Positions 26,363-34,300 of a stretch of DNA of 44,299 bases are shown here, in pieces (the first letter of the stretch is position 1; each line of letters begins with the position of its first letter). The DNA lies in contig CANQTD010000015.1 in the NCBI GenBank assembly GCA_947626685.1, positions 1 through 44,299 of the forward strand, in the 5' to 3' direction. The notes beneath the pieces were generated by a model. It had not been told where the DNA came from, ran no database searches, and saw only the letters and a list, made by a program, of their open reading frames with translations. This DNA comes from an uncultured Clostridia bacterium. GTDB taxonomy: Bacteria; Bacillota; Clostridia; Christensenellales; Borkfalkiaceae. A program made the position numbers and the translations under genes.

Positions 26363-26399
26363 AAAAGCCTCGGCTGACCCTGTGCGCCGAGGTTTTTTC
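26363..26399 (+). terminator. Intrinsic terminator after the beta-propeller gene
   Basis: CCTCGGC (26368-26374) pairs with GCCGAGG (26386-26392), followed by six T; flanking A run extends the stem. Located 20-50 nt after the 23813 gene. Confidence 0.85.
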
Positions 26400-26411
26400 T
26401 TTGCCCCTCCG

Positions 26412-26442
26412 TTCAATAAAAACCGCCCCATCTTCATATACT
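26412..26442 (+). promoter_or_regulatory. Possible leaderless promoter of murG
   Basis: TATACT at 26437-26442, 6 nt before the ATG at 26449, with a poor -35 candidate TTCAAT at 26412-26417 (19-bp spacer). The gap from the preceding terminator is only about 50 bp and there is no Shine-Dalgarno. Confidence 0.45.
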
Positions 26443-26448
26443 GTTGGC

Positions 26449-27534
26449 ATGAAACGCATTCTCTTTACGGGGGGCGGCAGCGCGGGGCACGTCGTTCCCA
26501 ACCTTGCGCTGATGCGCGAGCTCCGCTATGTCTACGCCCTGTCGTACATGGGCACGGAGGGCATCGAGAAGAAACTCGTGACCGAGGCGGGCTACCCCTT
26601 TTTCACCGTGGAGACGCCCAAGCTCGTCCGCTCCCTCTCCGCCGAAAACTTCCGCATTCCGAAGAAACTGCGCGCCGCGAAGAGAGAGGCCCTCGCCACG
26701 CTGCAAAAGGAAAAGCCCGACCTCGTGTTCTCAAAAGGCGGCTACGCGAGCTATCCCGCGGTGTGGGCGGCGCATAAGCTGAAGATCCCCGTCCTCACCC
26801 ACGAGAGCGACCTCTCCCCCGGGCTCTGCACCCGCCTCATCGCCAAAAAATGCGCGTTCGTGCTCACGAGCTTCCCCGAGACGGCGAAAAAGTTCTCCAA
26901 CGGAAGATGGGTCGGCTCCCCCATCCGCAAGGAGCTCTTCGGCGGCGACCGCGGCCGCGCGCTGCACAAATTCTCCCTTCCCGAAAAGACGCCCGTTCTG
27001 CTCGTGTTCGGGGGAGGGAGCGGGAGCGAAGCCATCAATTCCGCCCTCTATGCCGCGCTCCCCGCCCTGCTCGAACGCTTCTCCGTCCTGCATATCACGG
27101 GCTCGAACGGCGAAAAAAAATCCCCGCAGCAAAGTGTGGGGAAATACGTTTGCGCACCCTTCATCGCGGACATGGGTAGCGCGTATGCCGCCGCCGACGT
27201 CGTACTGTGCCGTGCGGGAAGCAATACCGTGTTCGAGCTCCTCGCCCTCAAAAAGCCCGCCGTGCTCGTGCCTTTGGAGCGTTCGAGCCGCGGCGACCAG
27301 CTCGAGAACGCCCGCTACTTTGAGGCGCGCGGTCTCGTCCGCGTTTTGCGCGAGGGAGAGATAGGAAATCTTGCGGACGCGGTGAGATCGGCCGCGGAGA
27401 ACCCCGTTCTCAGACAAAATCTCGCCGGGGCGGACGTCGCGGACGGCACGGGCGCGATCCTGAGGATCATAAAGGAACTCCTCGAGGACGGGTTCTGCCT
27501 TCCCGAAGATCAGCGCGGCGGCGCGAGCGAATAG
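26449..27534 (+). CDS. murG: UDP-GlcNAc:lipid I GlcNAc transferase, MurG family
   Basis: 361 aa, standard MurG length. GT-B fold motifs in order: N-terminal glycine loop GGGSAGHVVPNLAL (about 7-20), SKGGYASYPAVWAAH, HESDLSPGL, WVGSPIRKE, C-domain glycine loop FGGGSGSEAIN, and the donor-binding ADVVLCRAGSNTVFELLALKKPAVLVPL with following RGDQLENA. MurG adds GlcNAc to lipid I at the inner face of the membrane. It is outside any division/cell-wall cluster here and somewhat divergent (SAGH instead of GGH, LSPG instead of VPG), so it may be a second paralog. No Shine-Dalgarno; probably leaderless. Its 3' end overlaps yunB by 25 bp, tail to tail. Confidence 0.88.
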   Translation: MKRILFTGGGSAGHVVPNLALMRELRYVYALSYMGTEGIEKKLVTEAGYPFFTVETPKLVRSLSAENFRIPKKLRAAKREALATLQKEKPDLVFSKGGYASYPAVWAAHKLKIPVLTHESDLSPGLCTRLIAKKCAFVLTSFPETAKKFSNGRWVGSPIRKELFGGDRGRALHKFSLPEKTPVLLVFGGGSGSEAINSALYAALPALLERFSVLHITGSNGEKKSPQQSVGKYVCAPFIADMGSAYAAADVVLCRAGSNTVFELLALKKPAVLVPLERSSRGDQLENARYFEARGLVRVLREGEIGNLADAVRSAAENPVLRQNLAGADVADGTGAILRIIKELLEDGFCLPEDQRGGASE

Positions 27535-28166
27535 CCCTCGCCGAAGATCTCCGATTGCAGATAGGCGTCGGGCACCTTTCCGACGAGCACGCTCTCGCAG
27601 ATGAGCACCTCGGTGAGGGACGCGAAATTGCTCGTTCCAGACGGCATGATGATGGAGATGTCCGCCACGATCTCGAGGTAGATGGAGTGCTTCGTCTGGT
27701 TGATGCCCGCCGATTCGAAACTCGAGACGAACCTGCACGCCACGTTGGAGATGGGGATGATCTTCATGCGGATCTTCGGCCCGAAGCCCGCGAGCGCCTC
27801 TATCCCGAAGAACGCGCCGAGGGGGACGTCCACCCCCGGTTCGCTCATCGTCTGCAAATTCTGTTGGGACATGTACGCCGTGTCGCGCGCGATGCGGTTG
27901 ATCTGCAGGGAATTGGAGGTGATCGCTTCGATCTCGCCCCCTTCCCCCCGTTCGACGGTGACGAGCTCCTCGTAGCGGATGCCGTCCGAGAGCGTGTAGT
28001 AGATGGCGTCGTTGACGGCGACCGTGGTGATGGAGCGCATGTTCGCCTCCGCGATCGCTTTGAGCACGCGGACGGCGTTATAATGAAAAAGCACGGCGAA
28101 GAGAACCGCCGCGGCAAGCAAAACGAGCGGGACGGCGATCCATAGTTTGCGTGCGCGCAGTCTCAT
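27510..28166 (-). CDS. yunB: Sporulation protein YunB
   Basis: 218 aa. Single N-terminal membrane helix (about 9-29) and an extracytoplasmic domain with the family pattern: KAIAEANMRSITTVAVNDAIY, ITSNSLQINRI, VPLGAFFGIEALAGFGPKI and QTKHSIYLEI. YunB is a sigma-E controlled membrane protein needed for efficient sporulation in Bacillus. A weak AGGA lies 9 nt before the ATG. Convergent with murG. Confidence 0.9.
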   Translation of the reverse strand: MRLRARKLWIAVPLVLLAAAVLFAVLFHYNAVRVLKAIAEANMRSITTVAVNDAIYYTLSDGIRYEELVTVERGEGGEIEAITSNSLQINRIARDTAYMSQQNLQTMSEPGVDVPLGAFFGIEALAGFGPKIRMKIIPISNVACRFVSSFESAGINQTKHSIYLEIVADISIIMPSGTSNFASLTEVLICESVLVGKVPDAYLQSEIFGEGYSLAPPR

Positions 28167-28208
28167 ACCGATATCCTATTCCGGAAACCCGGGGGTTATG
28201 CCCGCACC

Positions 28209-28234
28209 AAAGACCGTTCCCGCGGTCTTTTTTT
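28209..28234 (+). terminator. Plus-strand terminator between yunB and yigZ
   Basis: AGACCG (28211-28216) pairs with CGGTCT (28223-28228), then seven T on the plus strand. On the minus strand the tail is TTTGG, which is weak. Because the only plus-strand gene before it is murG, it may end a murG transcript that runs antisense across yunB. Confidence 0.6.
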
Positions 28235-28238
28235 GATT

Positions 28239-28865
28239 TTACAGCGAAAACGGGCGGATATACCGCGCCCCTTCCGCGATCTGCACCCGTCCGTTGAGCG
28301 CGCCCGTGAGGTCGGCGCAAAAGGCCGCGGCACGCCCGCTCCGTATGGCGACGGTGAAGGTCGCGCCCGAAGCGAACTCGCGGCGGACGAGCTCCGCCTC
28401 GCTTCCCTCGAGATAGCGCGTGCACGCGCCCACTTCGGGATAGCCCACGGTGAGGAGCAGTTCCACGCATTCCTCGAAACTGCGCTTCTCCGCACGGGAA
28501 AGAACTTCGCCCGCCGTCGAACCGTAAGCGCGCGCGAGCCCTCCCGCGCCCAACTTGACGCCGCCGAAGTACCGCACGACGGCGACCGTCGTCTCGCACA
28601 GCTTCTGCGCGTTCAAAGCCCCGAGAATGGGGAGCCCCGCCGTGCCCTGCGGCTCGCCCGCGTCGGAGAACCTCTGTAAGTTGCCGAGCGCGTCCGCGAC
28701 ATACCCATAGCAGACATGGGTGGCCCCGATGTGGCGAAGGCGCACCTGTTCGAGGTAATTTTTCGCTTCTTCTTCCCCCGCCGTCCGCGCGCAATAGCCG
28801 ATGAAGCGGGACTTTTCGACCGTCTTTTCAAAGACGGCCTCGCCGTATACGCCGAGGTAACACAT
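28239..28865 (-). CDS. yigZ: YigZ / IMPACT family protein
   Basis: 208 aa, typical length. N-terminal UPF0029 domain with EKSRFIGY, THVCYGY, FSDAGEPQGTAGLPIL and VVRYFGGVKLGAGGLARAY; a small ferredoxin-like C-terminal domain follows. Proteins of this family are linked to translation control, but the exact role is unsettled. The start overlaps the tyrS stop (TAATG), so the two are translationally coupled and share the tyrS promoter. Confidence 0.92.
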   Translation of the reverse strand: MCYLGVYGEAVFEKTVEKSRFIGYCARTAGEEEAKNYLEQVRLRHIGATHVCYGYVADALGNLQRFSDAGEPQGTAGLPILGALNAQKLCETTVAVVRYFGGVKLGAGGLARAYGSTAGEVLSRAEKRSFEECVELLLTVGYPEVGACTRYLEGSEAELVRREFASGATFTVAIRSGRAAAFCADLTGALNGRVQIAEGARYIRPFSL

Positions 28866-30061
28866 TACACGCGGATGGCGCGGACGCGCACTTTTTTGCC
28901 CTTAAAAATGGTGAAATCGCCCTCGGGAAGCCCCATCAGCGGATCCGTCGCCCGAACGCCGTCCACGGAGACGCCGCCCTGTTCGACGAGCCTTCTCGCC
29001 TCACCGTTGGACTTCGCAAGCCCCGCTTCCACGAGCGCCTGCGTGAGGTTTTTGCAGCTTTTCGACACCTGAACCTCGGGCATGGTACCCTCGTCGCCGC
29101 CGAATGCGCCCTTCGCCTGCCTCTGCGCCTCGGCCGCTTTCTCCTCGCCGTGCACCATCTTCGTGAGCTCGAACGCCAGCCTTTCCTTCGCCGCGTTCAT
29201 GCGCTCGTCGCGGTGGGCGCAGAGCGAAGCGATCTCATCGAGCGGAACGAACGTGAGGAGCTTGAACACCTTTTCAACGTCGTCGTCGCTCGTGTTGCGC
29301 CAATATTGGTAGAAGTCGTAGGGAGAGGTTTTCTCCTCGTCGAGCCAGACCGCGCCCTTCTGCGTCTTGCCCATCTTCTTGCCCTCGCTCGTCGTGAGCA
29401 GGGTGAAGGTCATGGCGAAGGCGGGCTTTCTCTCCTTTCTGCGGATGAGGTCGGCACCCGCGAGAATGTTGCTCCACTGGTCGTCGCCGCCCAGCTCGAG
29501 GGAACAGCCGTACTCGCGGTGCAGGACGAGGAAGTCGTACGCCTGCATGAGCATGTAGTTGAATTCGAGGAAGGAGAGCCCGCGCTCCATGCGGGAGCGG
29601 AAGCACTCCGCGGTCAGCATTTTGTTGACGGAGAAGTGGACGCCGATGTCGCGGAGAAAGTCGACATAGTTGAGGCCGAGCAGCCAATCGGCGTTGTTCA
29701 CGACGATCGCGCCGTTTTCCCCTTCGAAGTCGATGAAGCGCGCCATCTGTTTTTTGAAGCATTCGACATGGTGGGCGATCGTCTCCTTCGTCATCATCGA
29801 ACGCATGTCCGTTCTCCCCGAGGGGTCGCCGACCATCGCCGTGCCGCCGCCGATGAGGATGATGGGCTTATGCCCCGCCTTCTGCATGTGGCGCATGGCG
29901 ACGAGCTGCATGAAGTGCCCGACGTGCAGGGAATCGGCCGTCGGGTCGAACCCGATATAGAAGGGCACGCTCTCCCGCCCGAGCAGATCGTAAAGTTCCT
30001 CCTCGTAGACTGTCTGTTTGATAAACCCCCGCGCGCGCAGGGTGTCCATGACGTTTTCCAT
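28865..30061 (-). CDS. tyrS: Tyrosyl-tRNA synthetase
   Basis: 398 aa. Class I synthetase with HIGH motif HVGH at residues 46-49, after [12 protein letters not shown], and KMSKS-type KMGKT near residue 232 with the TyrRS context [19 protein letters not shown]. The C-terminal S4 RNA-binding domain (about 335-398) contains [24 protein letters not shown]. Start fixed by AAGGAG and a consensus promoter. The leader is only about 25 nt, too short for a T-box, so tRNA-sensing attenuation is not expected. Confidence 0.97.
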   Translation of the reverse strand: MENVMDTLRARGFIKQTVYEEELYDLLGRESVPFYIGFDPTADSLHVGHFMQLVAMRHMQKAGHKPIILIGGGTAMVGDPSGRTDMRSMMTKETIAHHVECFKKQMARFIDFEGENGAIVVNNADWLLGLNYVDFLRDIGVHFSVNKMLTAECFRSRMERGLSFLEFNYMLMQAYDFLVLHREYGCSLELGGDDQWSNILAGADLIRRKERKPAFAMTFTLLTTSEGKKMGKTQKGAVWLDEEKTSPYDFYQYWRNTSDDDVEKVFKLLTFVPLDEIASLCAHRDERMNAAKERLAFELTKMVHGEEKAAEAQRQAKGAFGGDEGTMPEVQVSKSCKNLTQALVEAGLAKSNGEARRLVEQGGVSVDGVRATDPLMGLPEGDFTIFKGKKVRVRAIRV

Positions 30062-30087
30062 AAGAACTCCTTTTTGCGTTTACAAAC

Positions 30088-30116
30088 ATTATACGCCGCC
30101 CGCACCCGAATGTCAA
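30088..30116 (-). promoter_or_regulatory. Promoter of tyrS-yigZ
   Basis: TTGACA at 30111-30116, 17-bp spacer, TATAAT at 30088-30093 on the minus strand; both boxes are perfect. Confidence 0.9.
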
Positions 30117-30258
30117 ACGCTTGGCGGGTCCAAAACGCATTTTGCCCTCTGAAACGCACACGCGCACCCCCGCGCCCGCGATCTATAAGAAAAACTAATA
30201 TGTATCATAAGTAAAACGAATACCCGCCTTGCCATGACGCAACGGGCCCCTTTTCTCT

Positions 30259-30432
30259 TTATGCGGTGGCGGGCAGGCGTTCCTCTTTGTTGAGCCCTTT
30301 GAGGTTTTCAAGCTCGAAGAGCATTTCTTCGAAAGACTTGTCCCGCAAAAGGCGGGCGCGGAGCTGTTCGTTGCGCGCGTTCTTTTCTTCCTCTCTGTGA
30401 CGTTGGATCACGGCTGCGATTTCATTCTTCAT
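30259..30432 (-). CDS. Small charged protein of unknown function
   Basis: 57 aa from the ATG at 30432; a TTG-started version is 10 codons longer but would begin upstream of the -10 box. It is highly charged and helical (IQRHREEEKNARNEQLRARLL), with no membrane segment. A TATAAT on the minus strand at 30439-30444 lies 6 nt before the ATG and there is no good Shine-Dalgarno, so it may be leaderless. It is divergent from the WYL regulator gene and shares its upstream region. Family not recognised. Confidence 0.6.
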   Translation of the reverse strand: MKNEIAAVIQRHREEEKNARNEQLRARLLRDKSFEEMLFELENLKGLNKEERLPATA

Positions 30433-30455
30433 GCCCCTATTATATGGCGCGATAC

Positions 30456-30484
30456 TTGACAATATCTGTCATATATGGTAAAAT
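30456..30484 (+). promoter_or_regulatory. Promoter and dyad operator of the WYL regulator
   Basis: TTGACA at 30456-30461, 17-bp spacer, TAAAAT at 30479-30484. The inverted repeat TGACA-N5-TGTCA (30457-30471) covers the -35 and sits between this promoter and the divergent -10 at 30439-30444, a natural place for an autoregulatory operator. Confidence 0.7.
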
Positions 30485-30522
30485 CTTTTCGGAAGAAAAA
30501 AATTTTTTCGGGGGGATCCTCC

Positions 30523-31434
30523 ATGAAATACCAAATTATGACGGACATTCTCTTCACCCTGCTCGCAAAACGGCGGGTGAGCGCGGCGGAACTTGCGGCG
30601 AAGAACGGCTGCTCGGTGCGCAGCATCTACCGCTATGTCGACGAACTCTGTATCTCGAACATTCCCATCGAGATCGCGCGGGGCGCGAACGGCGGCATCT
30701 ATATCCCCGACAATTTCAAGCTCCCCAAGAACTTTTTGACGAGGGAAGAGTACGCCCGCACCCTCGACGCCATGCTCGCCATGCACGCGCAGTCGGGGGA
30801 CGAGGAGCTCGGGCGCGCGATCGAGAAGATCTCCGCGCAGATGAAGTCGGAGCGCATCGACTCGGCGATCACGGGCAATATCATGGTCGATTCGGGCACA
30901 TGGGGTGGGGAAAAACGGTTCTCGGAGAAGCTCCGTCTCATCGAACAGGGCATCGGTGAGCGGGAGACGCTCGAGATCGATTATTCGAGCCGCGGCGGGG
31001 AACGCACGAAGCGGCGCATCCAGCCCCACCTTCTGCTCTACAAGCAAAATATCTGGTACGTCTACGCCTATTGCGAGCTGCGCGGCGACTTCCGCACGTT
31101 CAAACTCGGCCGCATGCGCGCCATTACCAAGACGGGCGACCACTTTGAGCCGAAGGCGTTCTCCCGCGACGATATTCCCCTCTCCTTCTGGAACAAGGAC
31201 CCCATCTCCGCCCGCTTCGAGATCTCCGCCGAGGCGCTCCCCTTTGCGGAGGAATGGTTGGGCGTGGAGAGCATCTACGAACAGGACGGCAAGTTCTTCG
31301 CGGACGTCATTCTCCCCGACGACGAAATGCTCGTGGGCATCATTCTCTCCGCGGGCGCAGGCTTTAAGGTGCTCTCGCCCGACTCGCTCAGAGAGCGCGT
31401 AAAAGAGGAAGCAAAACGCATTTTGGAGAACTGA
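30523..31434 (+). CDS. YafY-type transcriptional regulator (HTH + WYL)
   Basis: 303 aa from the internal ATG (MKYQIMT), about 38 nt after the -10; an earlier ATG overlaps the -10 itself. N-terminal winged HTH (1-60) with VSAAELAAKNGCSVRSIYRYVDEL, then a WYL domain (about 130-215) with IWYVYAYCELRGDFRTFKLGRM, and a WCX-type C-terminal extension. Such proteins are ligand- or nucleotide-responsive regulators, often of stress or defence genes. No defence genes are adjacent; the nearest candidate target is its own divergent promoter region. Confidence 0.88.
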   Translation: MKYQIMTDILFTLLAKRRVSAAELAAKNGCSVRSIYRYVDELCISNIPIEIARGANGGIYIPDNFKLPKNFLTREEYARTLDAMLAMHAQSGDEELGRAIEKISAQMKSERIDSAITGNIMVDSGTWGGEKRFSEKLRLIEQGIGERETLEIDYSSRGGERTKRRIQPHLLLYKQNIWYVYAYCELRGDFRTFKLGRMRAITKTGDHFEPKAFSRDDIPLSFWNKDPISARFEISAEALPFAEEWLGVESIYEQDGKFFADVILPDDEMLVGIILSAGAGFKVLSPDSLRERVKEEAKRILEN

Positions 31435-31452
31435 CCTCAGACATGGTGGGCA

Positions 31453-31500
31453 CAAAATAGGCGTCCGTTGCAAAATTTGCAACGGACGCCTATTTTGTTT
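31453..31500. terminator. Bidirectional terminator between the WYL gene and tnaA
   Basis: A 20-22 bp stem (31453-31474 with 31476-31497) starts CAAAATAGG and ends CCTATTTTG, with T runs on both strands. It serves the two converging genes. Confidence 0.9.
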
Positions 31501-31511
31501 TTCGCCTATTT

Positions 31512-32894
31512 TCAGCCGAGCGGGGCGAGCTTCGCCGTGAAGTGGCGGAGGATCGGCGGCTCTTCCACGATCTTATAACCCTTGATCGCGTCCGCACGCT
31601 CTTTGATATTGATGAGCGCGTCGGCGATGACGTCGAGGTGGGACTGCGTGTACACGCGGCGCGGCACGGCAAGGCGGGTGAACTCGAAGTCCGCCTCGAG
31701 CTGCTTGCCCGTGTCGGGGTCGTTGCCGAGCATGTAGGAGCCGATATCGCACGCGCGGATCCCCGCCTCGCGGTAGAGCTCGATCGCAAGCGCCTGTGCG
31801 GGGAATTCGTAATACGGGATATGGGGCAGGAGTTTCTTGGCGTCCACGAATACGGCGTGCCCGCCGACGGGGCTCTGGAAGGGAATGCCCGCTTCTTCGA
31901 GCCTGCCCGCAAGATATTGCATCTGCCCGATGCGGTAGCGGAGATAATTCTCGTCGATCCCCTCTTCAAGACCGACGGCAAGGGCCTCGATGTCCCGTCC
32001 CGACATGCCGCCGTATGTAATAAATCCCTCGAAGGAGATGGTGCGCTGCTTGACGAGCTCGAAGATCGCACGGTCGCGGCAGCCGATGAGCCCGCCCATG
32101 TTGACGATCGCGTCCTTCTTCGCGCTCATGGTAAAGCAGTCGGCGCCCTCGAACATTTCCCTTACGATATCGGCGATGGAGGAGTTCTTATACGCCTCTT
32201 CGCGCTGTTTGATGAAGTACGCGTTCTCCGCATGGCGCGCCGCGTCGATCATGAACTTGATGCCGTGCCGGTGGGCAATGTCGCGCGCCGCGTGCAGATT
32301 TTCGATGGAGACGGGCTGTCCTCCCGCCGAGTTGTTGGTGACCGTCATGATGATGACGCCGATATTCTCCGCGCCGAGCTCCCGGATATACGCTTCGAGG
32401 CGGCCGAGGTCCATGTTGCCCTTAAAATCGTAATATGCGGTCGTATCGAGCGCTTCGGGAACAACGCAGTCGATCGCGCGCGCCCCCGCGAGCTCAACGT
32501 GCGCACGGGTCGTATCGAAGTGCATATTGGCGATGGCGTATTTCTTCCCTTCGAGAAGAATGGGGAGAAGCACCTTCTCCGCCGCCCGCCCCTGATGGAC
32601 GAGCTGGACGTAGGGAAGCCCAAAGACCCGCTTGGCTGCCGCCTGCACTTTGTAATAACAATCCGCGCCCGCATACGATTCGTCGCCCACCATCACACCC
32701 GCCCACTGCGCGCTGCTCATCGCGCCCGTGCCGCTGTCGGTGAGAAGGTCGATGATATACACGTCGCCCGCCGCGAGCGCAAACACGTTGTAATGGGCCG
32801 TGGCGATCTTCTCCTCGCGCTCCTCGCGCGTGAGGATCCTGAGAGGTTCTACGCTCTTGATGCGGAAAGGTTCGGGATAGTAGATGGGTTTCAT
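31512..32894 (-). CDS. tnaA: Tryptophanase
   Basis: 460 aa; start at MKPIYYP with GAGGAG 7 nt upstream. PLP-dependent beta-eliminating lyase with [39 protein letters not shown], the PLP-lysine motif MSAKKDA (Lys260 by alignment with Lys270 of the E. coli enzyme), [16 protein letters not shown] and the C-terminal LRHFTAKL. Features such as [18 protein letters not shown] and DTGKQL favour tryptophanase over tyrosine phenol-lyase, though the two are close. It splits tryptophan to indole, pyruvate and ammonia. No tnaB permease or tnaC leader is visible, so the gene stands alone with its own promoter. Confidence 0.88.
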   Translation of the reverse strand: MKPIYYPEPFRIKSVEPLRILTREEREEKIATAHYNVFALAAGDVYIIDLLTDSGTGAMSSAQWAGVMVGDESYAGADCYYKVQAAAKRVFGLPYVQLVHQGRAAEKVLLPILLEGKKYAIANMHFDTTRAHVELAGARAIDCVVPEALDTTAYYDFKGNMDLGRLEAYIRELGAENIGVIIMTVTNNSAGGQPVSIENLHAARDIAHRHGIKFMIDAARHAENAYFIKQREEAYKNSSIADIVREMFEGADCFTMSAKKDAIVNMGGLIGCRDRAIFELVKQRTISFEGFITYGGMSGRDIEALAVGLEEGIDENYLRYRIGQMQYLAGRLEEAGIPFQSPVGGHAVFVDAKKLLPHIPYYEFPAQALAIELYREAGIRACDIGSYMLGNDPDTGKQLEADFEFTRLAVPRRVYTQSHLDVIADALINIKERADAIKGYKIVEEPPILRHFTAKLAPLG

Positions 32895-32925
32895 GAAATC
32901 ACTCCTCTTCGCTTTTTTCAAAAAC

Positions 32926-32954
32926 ATGATAGCACACTTCTGCGGAAACTTCAA
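32926..32954 (-). promoter_or_regulatory. Promoter of tnaA
   Basis: TTGAAG at 32949-32954, 17-bp spacer, TATCAT at 32926-32931 on the minus strand with an extended TGC before the -10. The leader to the ATG is about 25 nt and has no room for a tnaC-type attenuator. Confidence 0.7.
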
Positions 32955-33057
32955 GACCTTGCGAAAACTTTCTCCCGAAAGAAAACTGCTCCTCTCGCGA
33001 GGGAGCGCATGAGCCGTAGGCAAAGTACCGTAATTTTCGAAAAGCCGCAAAAAACGC

Positions 33058-33086
33058 TTGCAAATTCAAAATATGTCTGTTATAAT
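33058..33086 (+). promoter_or_regulatory. Promoter of tRNA-Pro
   Basis: TTGCAA at 33058-33063, 17-bp spacer, TATAAT at 33081-33086, 11 nt before the tRNA. It uses the same -35 hexamer as the tRNA-Ala promoter. Confidence 0.85.
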
Positions 33087-33097
33087 AGAATGCGTTG

Positions 33098-33174
33098 CGA
33101 GGAGTAGCGCAGTTTGGTAGCGCGCTTGGTTCGGGACCAAGAGGTCGTGGGTTCAAATCCCGTCTCCTCGACCA
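33098..33174 (+). tRNA. tRNA-Pro (CGG)
   Basis: Acceptor CGAGGAG pairs with CTCCTCG, discriminator A, encoded CCA (33172-33174). The anticodon arm CTTGG-TTCGGGA-CCAAG gives anticodon CGG. Its 3' half (from 33133) is repeated exactly at 33373-33415. Confidence 0.96.
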
Positions 33175-33175
33175 A
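33133..33175 (+). repeat. Left copy of 43-bp direct repeat (3' half of tRNA-Pro)
   Basis: Identical to 33373-33415. It covers the anticodon 3' side, the variable and T arms, acceptor 3' strand and CCA, plus one base. This is the segment that many tRNA-targeting integrases use as att core. Confidence 0.8.
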
Positions 33176-33209
33176 GAAAGAGGATGGTTTTTTGACCGTC
33201 CTCTTTCTT
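33174..33209 (+). terminator. Hairpin after tRNA-Pro
   Basis: A 15-bp stem (33174-33188 with 33195-33209) with one G-T pair and a T-rich loop. No T run follows directly, so it is a possible terminator or processing hairpin. Confidence 0.55.
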
Positions 33210-33372
33210 GTGCTATGTGAGGCATTGCCCATAACTTCTTGCGGAACGAAGCGAGTTATTGAGAGGGCTCCCGCAAAAAGGTGCAGCATTTTTGCGGGAA
33301 GAGGAGACATGGCGGAGCGAGCTTGCCCTTGTCGCCTGCGGAAAGGGTGTTAAGCGAAGCCCATGTCGACGA

Positions 33373-33415
33373 GGGACCAAGAGGTCGTGGGTTCAAATCC
33401 CGTCTCCTCGACCAA
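33373..33415 (+). repeat. Right copy of 43-bp repeat, att-like tRNA-Pro fragment
   Basis: Exact duplicate of 33133-33175 without the 5' half, so it is not a functional tRNA. It is followed by a strong terminator, as the original tRNA gene end would be. The 197 bp between copies contain no gene and look like the scar of an integrated element. Inference. Confidence 0.75.
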
Positions 33416-33452
33416 ATCCCCGTGCCGCTTTGAGGGCGGCACGGGGATTTTA
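33414..33452 (+). terminator. Strong intrinsic terminator after the tRNA-Pro fragment
   Basis: AAATCCCCGTGCCGC pairs with GCGGCACGGGGATTT, followed by TTAGTTTT. Between here and the minisatellite (33453-33850) I see no gene, only AT-richer spacer. Confidence 0.85.
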
Positions 33453-33849
33453 GTTTTACGAACAGAGAGGGGATTTGAGGGTGGAGGTGCGAGAGCAGTT
33501 TGCGGCAAATAAAATATCAAAAATTACTTCTTAATTTTTTGGGAGCCCATTTTTCGCACACTGTGCTGTTCTGTTTGCGACTTTACTGAAACGAACCCAG
33601 GAAAAGGAGCCGTCGAGAAAAAACAGCTTTTCGCAGAAAAGCGCAAATCATTCTCGAACGGCGACGAGGGGCGCGCCTATGTCCGCTAATATTGAAAGCG
33701 AGAAATATCGATAGAAATGAATAGAAATTTTGGTTATCATAATACTGTAAAATCATGCTATTGAGCGAAAACGGGCATAGCATGTCCGAGGTGAGGCGGT
33801 AAAAACGGCTTGGAGAAGGGGATGACGATTCCCCTTTTCGTGCGCATGC

Positions 33850-34125
33850 GGACACGGCCGATGATGAGCGTCGGCAGGCTTTTTCGGGGAGAGATGGACA
33901 CGGCCGATGAGGAGCGTACGCATGTTTTTTCGGGGAGAGACGGAAGCAATCGGTGAGGGCGTCCGCAGGCTTTTTCGGGGAGAGATGGACACGGCCGATG
34001 AGGACGTCCGCGGGCTTTTTCGGGGAGAGACGGAAGCAATCGGCGAGGGCGTCCGCAGGCTTTTTCGGGAAGAGACGAACGCTATCGGTGAGAAGCGTAC
34101 GCAGGCTTTTTCGGGAAGAGGCACA
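33850..34125. repeat. 45-bp minisatellite, about six copies
   Basis: The landmark TTTTTC recurs at 33880, 33926, 33971, 34016, 34061 and 34107, i.e. spacings of 46, 45, 45, 45 and 46 bp. Two unit types alternate (one containing GATGGACACGGCCGATGAGG, the other GACGGAAGCAATCGG), so there is a 90-bp higher-order period. Open frames exist on both strands because 45 is a multiple of 3, but the 46-bp spacings break frame at both ends and no Shine-Dalgarno is present, so it is probably non-coding. Confidence 0.8.
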
Positions 34126-34203
34126 TCGCCGCGGAGAGGTCGCGCGCAAAAAGCCGTTCCCCTCTGCCGGGGGCGGGCAGACCGTCCAACCGAATTTGTA
34201 AGT

Positions 34204-34277
34204 TTAGGACAAAAATCGAAAGGTTACGACATAAATCGAAAGTTTCTCTTGTAAATAGTATAGTACCATGTTATAAT
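34204..34277 (+). promoter_or_regulatory. Promoter of the LytTR regulator with upstream direct repeats
   Basis: TTAGGAC (34204-34210) and TTACGAC (34224-34230), each followed by AWAAATCGAAAG, are spaced exactly 20 bp apart; a degenerate third unit may follow. The promoter is TTGTAA (34249-34254), 17-bp spacer, TATAAT (34272-34277). Paired direct repeats just upstream of -35 are the usual binding layout of LytTR-domain regulators, so this is probably autoregulation. Confidence 0.65.
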
Positions 34278-34300
34278 GTCGCGCAGGAGAGAGCCGTTTT

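Noticed and set aside
30062-30090. T-box leader before tyrS
   Set aside because: The promoter leaves a leader of only about 25 nt.
33583-34254. Repetitive proteins on both strands of the minisatellite
   Set aside because: Frames exist because 45 is divisible by 3; 46-bp spacings disrupt them and there are no ribosome sites.
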